A stretch of DNA of 43,374 nucleotides from CAZLMW01 sp964560875 (GTDB lineage Bacteria; Myxococcota_A; UBA9042): positions 1-43,374 of the forward strand of contig CAZLMW010000065.1 of the NCBI GenBank assembly GCA_964560875.1, written 5' to 3'. Each line of letters begins with the position of its first letter. Positions within the stretch are counted from its first letter, which is position 1. The translations under genes and the position numbers were made by a program. Shown here piece after piece: positions 24,343 to 32,334 of this stretch. A model generated the notes under the pieces. The model was not told the DNA's origin. It made no database searches and worked only from the letters and a program-made list of their open reading frames with translations.

Positions 24343-26007
24343 ATGCGCGTAGCCATTCCCCAGGAGCGTCACTCGGACGAACGCCGTGTTGCAGGTACTC
24401 CCGAGTCCGTTACCAAGCTGATCAAGCTGGGTTTCGACGTTGTCGTCGAACCGAACGCCGGCGTCGAAGCCGGCTACAGCGATCTCGACTACACCGACAC
24501 GGGTGCGACTGTCGCCGACGGCGACGATCTGTGGTCTTGCAACTTCATACTCAAAGTCCGGCCGCCCCTGGTTATCGATGGCGTCGATGAAGCCGAGCAG
24601 CTGCAGGCCGGCACAACGCTGGTCAGCTTCATCCAACCCGACCTGAACGACGGCGTGCTCGATCGTCTTGCCGCCCGCGGTGTCACCGTTCTGGCGATGG
24701 AGCGGGTTCCGCGGATCACGCGTGCGCAGTCGATGGACGCCCTGTCGTCGATGGCCAACATCGCAGGATATCGGGCGGTTATCGAGGCGGCGCAGCGGTT
24801 TGGTTCGTTCTTCACGCCCCAGTTCACGGCGGCCGGCAAGGTTCCGCCAGCGCGCGTCCTTGTGATCGGCGCGGGCGTCGCAGGTCTTGCCTCGATCGGC
24901 GCGGCTAAATCGCTCGGCGCCGTGGTCAAGGCGTTCGATACACGCTCTGCGGTCGAAGACCAGGTCAAGAGCATGGGCGCCAAGTTCCTGACGGTGAAGG
25001 TGCACGAGGAAGGTGAGGGCATCGGCGGCTATGCCAAGACGATGAGCCAGGCCTTCATCGAGGCAGAACTCGCGCTGTTCCGCAGCCAGGCCCCGAAGCT
25101 CGACATTGTGGTCACAACGGCGCTGATTCCCGGCAAACGTGCCCCGGTCCTGTGGACAAAGGACATGGTCGAGTCGATGCCGGCGGGATCGGTCATTGTC
25201 GACCTGGCCGCGAGTCAGGGCGGCAACTGCGAGCTGACCGAAGAAGGCAAACGGGTCGTTCACAACGGCGTGCATGTCATCGGATACACCGATCTCACCA
25301 GCCGCATGCCCAAGACGGCGAGCCGGATGTACTCCGCCAATGTCTGCAACTTGATCGCCGACCTGGGCGGCGCAGACTTCTCGCTGGACATGACCGACGA
25401 GATCGTTCGTGGCTGCCTGGTGCTCAAGGATGGCAAGCCGCCCGTGCTGCCGGACATTCCGGATGCCGATCCGGTCGACGCAGCCCTGCCCGGCGTGCGC
25501 AAACGGCGTCAAACCGGCCAGTTCGACGCGGTTCGACCGCCCAGCGGTGCGTTCAAGCCCGCGACGCCGAGCGAAACGAAGAAGACGTCCACGAGCGTCA
25601 TGGCCGCCGTCCAGGAAGCCAGCAAACAGCCGCTTGGGTTGATCGCGGCTTGCGGGCTTTCTTTGCTGCTGCTGGGCGCGTGGGCTTTGATGCGGATCGC
25701 CAACCCTGAGCTGCTCGTCGATGACGCCGGCGCGGGCAAGTTCCTCCAGCACATGACGATCTTTGTGTTGGCCTGCGTGGTCGGCTGGCACGTTATTTGG
25801 AATGTGACGCCGGCGCTCCACACGCCGCTGATGAGCGTCACCAACGCAATCAGCGGGATCATCCTGCTCGGCGGCATCATGTTCGCGGGGCGTCCGCAGT
25901 TCGACATCGTCAGCATTCTGGGGATCGCCGCGATTCTGCTCGCCGCGATCAATGTCGCCGGCGGGTTCCTGGTCACCCAGCGCATGTTGCGCATGTTCCG
26001 GAAGTAA
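24343..26007 (+). CDS. pntA: NAD(P) transhydrogenase subunit alpha
   Basis: Together with PntB this inner-membrane enzyme couples hydride transfer between NADH and NADP+ to proton inflow, making NADPH. The 554-residue protein starts with MRVAIPQERHSDERRVAGTP, the family N-terminus; GAGG lies ten bases upstream. The NAD(H)-binding domain I follows (QSMDALSSMANIAGYRAV, VIGAGVAGLASIGAAKSLGA, DLAASQGGNCELT, GYTDLTSRMPKTAS). A linker of about 110 residues leads to four predicted helices at the C-terminus. This is the single-chain alpha form of E. coli type. The linker (RQTGQFDAVRPPSGAFKPATPS) makes it somewhat longer than the E. coli protein. pntB begins two bases after the stop codon. Confidence 0.95.
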   Translation: MRVAIPQERHSDERRVAGTPESVTKLIKLGFDVVVEPNAGVEAGYSDLDYTDTGATVADGDDLWSCNFILKVRPPLVIDGVDEAEQLQAGTTLVSFIQPDLNDGVLDRLAARGVTVLAMERVPRITRAQSMDALSSMANIAGYRAVIEAAQRFGSFFTPQFTAAGKVPPARVLVIGAGVAGLASIGAAKSLGAVVKAFDTRSAVEDQVKSMGAKFLTVKVHEEGEGIGGYAKTMSQAFIEAELALFRSQAPKLDIVVTTALIPGKRAPVLWTKDMVESMPAGSVIVDLAASQGGNCELTEEGKRVVHNGVHVIGYTDLTSRMPKTASRMYSANVCNLIADLGGADFSLDMTDEIVRGCLVLKDGKPPVLPDIPDADPVDAALPGVRKRRQTGQFDAVRPPSGAFKPATPSETKKTSTSVMAAVQEASKQPLGLIAACGLSLLLLGAWALMRIANPELLVDDAGAGKFLQHMTIFVLACVVGWHVIWNVTPALHTPLMSVTNAISGIILLGGIMFAGRPQFDIVSILGIAAILLAAINVAGGFLVTQRMLRMFRK

Positions 26008-26009
26008 CC

Positions 26010-27413
26010 GTGGAAGCATCCTTGCTGTCCGTCGCCTGGATCGGGGCCAGCCTGCTCTTTATCTTGAGCTTGCGCGGGCTGAGCAATCCGGAAACCGCCC
26101 GAAACGGCAACCTCTACGGCGCGTTGGGCATGTGCCTTGCCGTCTTCGCGACGCTGTTGGCGACCGAACACCTCGCGTGGGGTGCGGTCGGCGCGGCCGT
26201 GATCGGCGGGGTCGTTGTTGGCGGGGCCATGGCTGCGCGCGTCGCGATGACCGCGATGCCCGAGATGGTCGCCCTGTTGCACTCGTTCGTCGGATTGGCG
26301 GCTGTTCTCGTCGGCGTCGCCAGCTACCTCGCCGCGGGCGATGGCGCCGGCGCCTTGTTGATGGCCGAGATCTTTGTCGACGTCTTCATCGGGGCGATCA
26401 CGTTCACCGGTTCGGTCGTCGCGTTCATGAAGCTGCGCGGATCCGTGGGCGGGAGGCCATTGCTGCTGCCGGGACGCCATGCGTTCAACCTCGTCATGGT
26501 CGTCGCGTGCATTGTCTTGTATTTCGTCGCGCTCCGCGGCGGGTCGGCCGGCATCGGCGCGCTCGTGGCCATGACCGCGATCGCGAGCGTCATCGGTGCC
26601 CACATCGTCATGGCGATCGGCGGCGCGGACATGCCCGTCGTCGTGTCGCTGCTCAACTCGTACTCCGGCTGGACGGCCTCTGCAGCCGGTTTCATGCTCG
26701 GCAACGACCTCCTGATCGTGACCGGCGCCCTCGTCGGCAGCAGCGGCGCGATCCTGTCGTACATCATGTGCAAGGCGATGAACCGCTCGATCTGGAACGT
26801 CGTCTTCGGTGGCTTTGGGGCGGCGCAAGCCAAGCCGGCCCGGCCGCGCGAAGACGGACAGGCGCTGCAAGTTCACGAGACCAACGTCGCGCAGGTTGCC
26901 GCGTGGCTACGGGACGCCAAGCACGTGGTGATCACGCCCGGTTACGGCATGGCGGTCGCCCGGGCTGCCGGCGCTGTTCGCGAAGTGACCAACTTCTTGA
27001 TGGAAAACAACCGCAAGGTCTCGTTCGCCATCCACCCCGTGGCCGGCCGATTGCCCGGGCACATGAACGTGCTGCTGGCCGAAGCGAATGTCCCGTACGA
27101 CATCGTGTTTGAGATGGACGAGATCAACGAGGATCTGCCCGACGTGGATGTCGTGCTCGTGATCGGAGCCAACGACATCGTCAACCCAGGCGCGGAAGAC
27201 GACGCGACCAGCCCGATCTATGGGATGCCCGTGCTGCAGGTTTGGAAGTCCAAGCAAGTCGTCATGTTGAAACGATCGCGCGCCGCCGGATACGCGGGCG
27301 TGGACAATCCACTGTTCTACCTGGACAACACCGCCATGCTGCTCGGCGACGCGCGCGACAGCATGGAGAAACTGGTCGTTGAGCTGCGCGAGCCGTCGAG
27401 CGTCGCTGCCTGA
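26010..27413 (+). CDS. pntB: NAD(P) transhydrogenase subunit beta
   Basis: The 467-residue protein begins at a GTG two bases after pntA, with GGAAG in the pntA stop region as ribosome site, so the two genes form a coupled operon. The N-terminal part holds the membrane domain with multiple helices and conserved loops such as AMPEMVALLHSFVGLAAV and MPVVVSLLNSYSGWTASAAGF. The C-terminal NADP(H)-binding domain III has VVITPGYGMAVARAAGAVRE, FAIHPVAGRLPGHMNVLLAEA, GANDIVNPGAEDD and LKRSRAAGYAGVDNPLFY. Length and order match the E. coli subunit. The stop codon lies six bases before an assembly gap. Confidence 0.95.
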   Translation: MEASLLSVAWIGASLLFILSLRGLSNPETARNGNLYGALGMCLAVFATLLATEHLAWGAVGAAVIGGVVVGGAMAARVAMTAMPEMVALLHSFVGLAAVLVGVASYLAAGDGAGALLMAEIFVDVFIGAITFTGSVVAFMKLRGSVGGRPLLLPGRHAFNLVMVVACIVLYFVALRGGSAGIGALVAMTAIASVIGAHIVMAIGGADMPVVVSLLNSYSGWTASAAGFMLGNDLLIVTGALVGSSGAILSYIMCKAMNRSIWNVVFGGFGAAQAKPARPREDGQALQVHETNVAQVAAWLRDAKHVVITPGYGMAVARAAGAVREVTNFLMENNRKVSFAIHPVAGRLPGHMNVLLAEANVPYDIVFEMDEINEDLPDVDVVLVIGANDIVNPGAEDDATSPIYGMPVLQVWKSKQVVMLKRSRAAGYAGVDNPLFYLDNTAMLLGDARDSMEKLVVELREPSSVAA

Positions 27414-27419
27414 TCGCGA

Positions 27420-27519
27420 NNNNNNNNNNNNNNNNNNNNNNNNNNNNNNNNNNNNNNNNNNNNNNNNNNNNNNNNNNNNNNNNNNNNNNNNNNNNNNNNN
27501 NNNNNNNNNNNNNNNNNNN
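27420..27519. other. Assembly gap (100 N)
   Basis: Exactly 100 unknown bases separate pntB from the 3' end of the Nudix gene. The round number marks a scaffold gap of unknown true length. The last residues of the Nudix protein and any convergent terminator lie in it. Confidence 0.98.
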
Positions 27520-28120
27520 GGCTGAGCATTCGGTGGGTCAGACCCCACACGGTGTAGCCCTGCGTTTGCCATGCGGGGAAGCGCTGCGAGATGCCGGCCA
27601 TCGACCATTCTTTGTGACCGTCGAACGCGCCGGTGACGACGCCGACGACCGGGAGCCAAAACGCGGCGTCAGCCTCCGGCCCCAACGTCACTTCGGGGGG
27701 ATCGTCCACCCAGAAAACGAAGGGCGCGATGGCCATGGAGAGGCGGCGACCCCTGGCGATGGCGACCTGGTCATCGAGACGTCCAAGACTGACGGCGACG
27801 ACGTCGAGATCGATGCCCACTTCTTCCCACGTCTCCCGAACGGCGGTGGCGCGGAGGTCTGCGTCGCCTTGGGAAGCCATGCCGCCGGGCAACGAGATCT
27901 GGCCGCTCCAGCTATCACCGGGGCGCTCCACGCGTTTCATCAGCAGCACTTCTGGACCGTGCGCTCCGTCGCGAATGATGGTGGCTACCGCGCTGCGACG
28001 TCGGACCGCGACGTCGGGGATGTTTTCGACCAGTCGACCGCCGAGGACCCGGCAAAGGCGCGCAGGTTCCAGCTGAGAACGCACGTGGCGGAGCGCGGTT
28101 TCGTCGAATCGTTGAGTCAA
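27520..28120 (-). CDS. CoA pyrophosphatase-like Nudix hydrolase (3' end lost in gap)
   Basis: About 200 residues are present. The protein has the pattern of NudL/YeaB-type coenzyme A diphosphatases: RRSAVATIIRDG, then LPGGMASQGDADLRATAVRETWEEVGI. The Nudix box has the one-residue longer spacing and the Asp in place of the first Glu that is common in this subfamily; the RE..EE..G core is intact. These enzymes split CoA or related nucleotide diphosphates in the cytoplasm. Translation starts at TTG 28120, 21 bases after the malQ stop codon, so it is probably co-transcribed with malQ. Perhaps 10-30 C-terminal residues are missing because the reading frame runs into the gap at 27519. Confidence 0.85.
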
Positions 28121-28141
28121 GTGCAGGCGTCCCAGGGCAGA

Positions 28142-29641
28142 TCAGCGACGAGCCACGCGGCCGTAGAGTTCGGCCAGCGAGCAGAGGCGGCCAGCCTGCC
28201 ATTTGCCGAGCGCGCCCGGTAGCAAGCGCCACGACCAGTTGTCCTTCGTCTCACCGGGCAGATTCATGCGCCCCGTCGTGTCGAGCGCGAGAAGGTCCTG
28301 GGCGGTGACGATCGCGAGGTCGGCCGTCGATGACAGGCAGGCCCGCACGAGATCCCACACGATGTCGTCGCCGTTGACGCCGAGATAGGTGCGCACGTGG
28401 TGTCGCGTCGCCTCGGACGCCTCGTCGCGCCACCAGCCTAGCGCGGTGTTGTTGTCGTGCGTCCCGATGTAGGCGACCGACCCGGGAACATGGTTGTGCG
28501 GCAAGTAGGCGTTTTCCGGTCCGCCGCCGAACGCGAATTGCAGGATCGACATGCCGGGAAGGCCTGCTTCCCGCTGCAGCGTGCGGACCGCCGCGTCGAT
28601 CGTGCCGAGATCTTCGGCGATCAGCTTCACGTGGCCGAGACGCTCCCGTACGGCGTCGAATAGCGCGATGCCGGGCCCCTGGACCCAGTGGCCGGTCCGA
28701 GCGTCTTCGGCATCTGCAGGGACCGCCCAGAACGCCTGGAGGCCGCGGAAGTGGTCGATGCGCACCATGTCGGCGAGTTCGAAGCTGCGTCGCATACGCT
28801 CCACCCACCAAGCGAAGTCGGTCTCGCGGTGACGCCGCCAGGCGTAGAGCGGGTTGCCCCAACGCTGTCCCGTTTCGCTGAACGCATCGGGTGGCACGCC
28901 GGAAACGGACGTTGGTCGGCCCGTGGCGTCCAGGTCGAACAGTTCGCGATGCGCCCAGACATCGGTGCTGTCGCCGGCCACGTAGATCGGAACGTCGCCG
29001 AAAACCGAGATGCCACGCTGATTGCAGTGATCGTGCAGCGCACGCCATTGCCGGTCGAAGAGCCACTGGACGGCGCAGTGACGCTCGTAGGCGAGGCGAA
29101 TGGGGCGCTGCTCGGCGAACACCGCGTCACTGTTTTCGATGGTCCAGGACGCCGGCCACTCCCACCACGGCCGTCCGGATGCCTCGCGCAGCGCCGCGTA
29201 CCGCGCGTGTTGGTCAAGCCAGCGCGGCTGCCCGTCGAGTCCGCCCGCCCACAGATCGCCGAGCGTGCCGCGGGCTTGCAGGAGGTTGTCGACAGCGCGT
29301 ATCAGCCGCTCCGACTTCCATTCTCGGACAGCGACGAAGTTCACGCGGTCGCTGTTCGCAGGCGGATCGGCGAGGTCGGACGCGGCGAGCAGGCCGATGT
29401 CGACGAGATCGTCCAGATCGATGAGGAGCGGGTTGCCAGCGAACGTGCTCCACGATCCGTACGGTGAGCCATCGTCGCCGGTTGGACCGAGCGGCAACAT
29501 CTGCCAGCAAGTTGCGCCTGATGCCGCGAGCCAATCGACGAAGTCGCGCGCCGACCGGCCGAGATCTCCGATGCCGTGCCCGCCGGGGAGCGAAGTCGGA
29601 TGCAGTAGAACGCCGGCTGCTCGGGATCGGTGGCTCGTCAT
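28142..29641 (-). CDS. malQ: 4-alpha-glucanotransferase
   Basis: MalQ (amylomaltase, family GH77) transfers alpha-1,4-glucan segments between maltodextrins in the cytoplasm. The 499-residue protein has the usual length and N-terminus (GVLLHPTSLPGGHGIGDLG). The active-site nucleophile is Asp296 in DMVRIDHFRG, the acid/base is Glu343 in LIAEDLGTI and the third carboxylate is Asp396 in GTHDNNT. These positions agree with the well-studied Thermus enzyme. The ATG at 29641 is chosen from the family N-terminus; no strong ribosome site is seen and the frame is open upstream. It is divergent from the FIST gene across 105 bases and followed by the Nudix gene. Confidence 0.95.
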   Translation of the reverse strand: MTSHRSRAAGVLLHPTSLPGGHGIGDLGRSARDFVDWLAASGATCWQMLPLGPTGDDGSPYGSWSTFAGNPLLIDLDDLVDIGLLAASDLADPPANSDRVNFVAVREWKSERLIRAVDNLLQARGTLGDLWAGGLDGQPRWLDQHARYAALREASGRPWWEWPASWTIENSDAVFAEQRPIRLAYERHCAVQWLFDRQWRALHDHCNQRGISVFGDVPIYVAGDSTDVWAHRELFDLDATGRPTSVSGVPPDAFSETGQRWGNPLYAWRRHRETDFAWWVERMRRSFELADMVRIDHFRGLQAFWAVPADAEDARTGHWVQGPGIALFDAVRERLGHVKLIAEDLGTIDAAVRTLQREAGLPGMSILQFAFGGGPENAYLPHNHVPGSVAYIGTHDNNTALGWWRDEASEATRHHVRTYLGVNGDDIVWDLVRACLSSTADLAIVTAQDLLALDTTGRMNLPGETKDNWSWRLLPGALGKWQAGRLCSLAELYGRVARR

Positions 29642-29746
29642 GGCCGCGGAGAATAGAGGCGCGTGGACCGATGTGCCACACCGAACCTGCGGCTCCAGGA
29701 TCGCGTCGGTTTGCGTGCCCATGGGCCGATGTGGCATCCAGTTGCC

Positions 29747-30934
29747 ATGAAATGGGCGTCCGCCATCTCCGAGGCGACAGAAGCGGCGGCGGCGACCGAG
29801 CAAGTCGTTGACCTGCTGAGCGCCGGACTTGGCGGCGACGCGCCCGATCTCGTTCTGCTTTTCGCATCCCCCCATCACGCTGCGGCGCTTGCCAGCTGCT
29901 GTGAGCATCTCAAGGCCACATGGGACCGCGCCGAGATCGTCGGCTGCGTTGGCGGCGGTGTCGTTGGTGATGGTCACGAGGTCGAACAACGCAGGGCGCT
30001 CGCCGTGTGCGCCGGTTCGATGCCCGGCGTGACGATCGGCAATTTCCACGTGCCAGCTGGCGCGCTCCCCGAAATCGACGATGGCGACGGCTGGTCGGAG
30101 ATCGTCGGTATCGAGGCGGGCGTCGACGCGCAGTTTCTCGTGTTTGCCGACCCGATGACCAGCGATCCATTCGGCCTGATCGCAGCGCTCGACAAGCACT
30201 TCCCCGACGGCATCAAGGTCGGCGGGATCGCCAGCGGAAGCCCCCGGGCAGAGGGCTACGCGATGGTCTGCGGTGGCGAGACCGTCCGCGGAGGCGCGGT
30301 TGGGGTGTCGCTGCGTGGCGACGTTCGGATCGACACCGTGGTCGCGCAGGGCTGTCGACCGATCGGGGAGCCGATGCTGGTGACCCGCTGCGAAGGCAAT
30401 CGCATCCAGGAGCTGGCGGGCCGCGAACCGATCAAGGTGCTGCGCGAGCTCTACCGGGGTCTGGGCGAGCGCGACCGCGGGCTGTTCGTGCATTCGCTCT
30501 TCATCGGCGTGGAGATGGCCGACAAAATCGAATACCGGCACGGCGATTTTCTGGTCCGCAACATCATCGGCATGGACCCGGAAGACGAATCGATCGCGGT
30601 CAACGCGCATATCGAGCCGTGGCAGGCGGTGCAATTCCACCTGCGCGACGCACGCACATCACGCGACGACCTCGACAAACTGCTGGCCCGCTACCGCGAG
30701 GAAAACCCTGAAGTCGAGGCGGCCGGAGCCTTGATGTTTTCCTGCCTCGGTCGGGGGCTACACCTGTACCAGCGTCCCGATCACGACACGGATCTGTTCC
30801 GCGATCACCTTGACGACGTGCCGCTGACCGGGTTGTTCTGCAACGGCGAGATAGGGCCGGTCGCTGGCCGCACATTCCTGCACGGCTACACGAGCGTTTT
30901 TGCTGTGTTTTCTGGCGCCTCGGAGGCTCAATGA
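29747..30934 (+). CDS. FIST N/C-domain ligand-sensing protein
   Basis: The 395-residue protein matches the FIST N and FIST C domain pair. Signatures are DLVLLFASPHH, IVGCVGGGVVGDGHEVE, KVGGIASGSPRAEG and GGAVGVSLRGDVRIDTVVAQGC in the first domain. The second has RNIIGMDPEDESIAV, GALMFSCLGRG and GLFCNGEIGPVAGRTFLHGYT. FIST domains are predicted to sense small ligands, perhaps amino acids, and are often fused to signalling outputs; here they stand alone. No signal peptide or membrane helix is present. The start at 29747 has no strong ribosome site. The stop overlaps the next start by four bases (ATGA), so it is coupled to the HAD gene. Confidence 0.88.
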   Translation: MKWASAISEATEAAAATEQVVDLLSAGLGGDAPDLVLLFASPHHAAALASCCEHLKATWDRAEIVGCVGGGVVGDGHEVEQRRALAVCAGSMPGVTIGNFHVPAGALPEIDDGDGWSEIVGIEAGVDAQFLVFADPMTSDPFGLIAALDKHFPDGIKVGGIASGSPRAEGYAMVCGGETVRGGAVGVSLRGDVRIDTVVAQGCRPIGEPMLVTRCEGNRIQELAGREPIKVLRELYRGLGERDRGLFVHSLFIGVEMADKIEYRHGDFLVRNIIGMDPEDESIAVNAHIEPWQAVQFHLRDARTSRDDLDKLLARYREENPEVEAAGALMFSCLGRGLHLYQRPDHDTDLFRDHLDDVPLTGLFCNGEIGPVAGRTFLHGYTSVFAVFSGASEAQ

Positions 30935-31659
30935 AGATCAAACCCGCGACCGCTACCTTGATCGCGAAAATCGAGAAGACCGCCGCTGACGGCCACGATC
31001 CGATCGTCGTTCTCGACCTCGATGGCACGCTGTACAACAACTCCCATCGCACATTGCGGCTCCTCCAAGAGTACGCCCATAAGCATGGCGCTTCGCAGCC
31101 GGACCTCGTCAAAGCGGTCGACAAGCTGGCGCCCGACGATATCCGGTATCGCATTGCCGACACGCTCAATGAGGCTGGAATCAGCGACGAGCACGTCCAC
31201 GAGGAGGCGCAGAAGTACTGGTTTGATCGATTTTTCACCAACGAATACCTGACGTTTGACCTCCCGTCGCCCGGCGCCGTGGAGTTCGTCCACCTGGTCC
31301 ACGAAGCCGGCGGCGTTCCCGCGTATCTGACCGGTCGCGACGCGCCAAACATGCTCATCGGCACACTCGAAGCGCTCCAGCGCGATGGATTCCCGGTCGG
31401 GACTGTGAGCACGCGCGTCATCCTCAAAGAGGACTTCCACACGCCGGACCATGACTACAAAGAGCGCGTCATCACGAGCTTGAAACGCATGGGTACGGTG
31501 GTCGGCGCGTTCGACAACGAGCCGGGGCTCTGCAACCTCTTTCAGCAGTCGCATCCGGAAGCGTCGGTGTTCTGGCTCGACGCGCCGCACGCCCCGAATC
31601 CACCGCTGCTCGACAATCGCGTCGAGGTGATCGCCGACTTCACCGCGCTCTTGTCGTGA
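30931..31659 (+). CDS. HAD-superfamily hydrolase
   Basis: The 242-residue protein has the HAD motif I IVVLDLDGTLYNNS with nucleophile Asp29 and Asp31. Motif II is probably AYLTGRD, which has the Thr and is of a type seen in HAD members acting on small substrates. VVGAFDNEPGLCNLF supplies the acidic motif IV. An alpha-helical cap lies between (VDKLAPDDIRYRIADTL). Most members are phosphatases; the substrate is unknown. The ribosome site GGAGG precedes the ATG, which overlaps the FIST stop codon. The next gene begins at a GTG overlapping this stop, so three genes are translationally coupled. Confidence 0.85.
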   Translation: MKIKPATATLIAKIEKTAADGHDPIVVLDLDGTLYNNSHRTLRLLQEYAHKHGASQPDLVKAVDKLAPDDIRYRIADTLNEAGISDEHVHEEAQKYWFDRFFTNEYLTFDLPSPGAVEFVHLVHEAGGVPAYLTGRDAPNMLIGTLEALQRDGFPVGTVSTRVILKEDFHTPDHDYKERVITSLKRMGTVVGAFDNEPGLCNLFQQSHPEASVFWLDAPHAPNPPLLDNRVEVIADFTALLS

Positions 31660-32289
31660 CGAATTCGCCGCGGATCGGGCCCCGGCGTCGGGGCGCCGTC
31701 CGATTCGTGTGCCTGGCGATCGCCGTTTTCGGGGCGGGTTGCGGCGACGATGGCGAGACGGAGCAACGCGAACGTTTCCCGCAGCTGACCGTGGCTTCGG
31801 CGTCCTTGTTCGCGCCCCTTGGGATTTCGACCGGCGGCTACGCGCAGAGCCCAACGAAGAAAGCGCCGCTGGGGCCGCTGGCCAACACCTTCCTGGCGAC
31901 GACAACGATCTATCACCCGCCGCGCGTCCAGGCTTTTCGGGTTCAGTGGGCCGACGACTACCTGCACGATGAAGGAGCTGTTTGCCAAGATCCGCTGGCT
32001 GCCCGAAGACGCGCCGTTTGCGATGCGATCCGATGAGGTGCCGATCGATCGCGGCTATCTCGGCTACGGCAAGGACGAGTTTCCCTACGACAACGGCGCG
32101 ATTTTATGCGGTTTTGGCAAGTCGGCGTGCAAGGAAAAGGCGGACATGAGCGCGTGCATTCCGTTGCCCAAAGACGGCGGCCCAACCCAGGTGCGACTCT
32201 CGGCAGCGCGAATCGGCGACCTTCCGTCCGACGGGAACGGGGACGCAAAGTCGCTGACGGGCGCCGAGTTTGAAGTCGTCGCAAATTGA
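31656..32289 (+). pseudogene. Broken neutral ceramidase-like lipoprotein gene (frameshift and missing parts)
   Basis: A GTG at 31656 opens a lipoprotein with signal peptide and lipobox ending at Cys29 (VFGAGC). About 70 residues follow that resemble the start of neutral ceramidase-like proteins: TVASASLFAPLGISTGGYAQ, ANTFLATTTIYHPPRVQAFR. This frame then drifts and ends at a stop near 32036. From about 31955 the +1 frame continues with sensible sequence (MKELFAKIRWLPEDAP, FPYDNGAILCGFGKSAC, RLSAARIGD) and ends in AEFEVVAN at 32289. Family members have several hundred more residues. The joined product would be about 210, so the middle is missing and the frame is shifted. The match is remembered pattern, not an alignment. 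Decay or an assembly error are both possible. Confidence 0.5.
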
Positions 32290-32300
32290 GCCGCAGACAG

Positions 32301-32322
32301 TCCGCACGCTTCAGGGTGCGGA
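32301..32322. terminator. Candidate terminator hairpin between convergent genes
   Basis: TCCGCAC (32301-32307) and GTGCGGA (32316-32322) form a perfect 7-bp stem with an 8-base loop. It lies between the end of the ceramidase-like remnant and the end of the PepT-like gene. T-tracts are absent or very short on both strands, so termination efficiency is unclear. Confidence 0.4.
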
Positions 32323-32334
32323 AAGTGCCATCGT

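Noticed and set aside
24316..26019. Minus-strand frame of about 567 codons opposite pntA
   Set aside because: Antisense to pntA, which has full family motifs; no ribosome site or recognisable domain.
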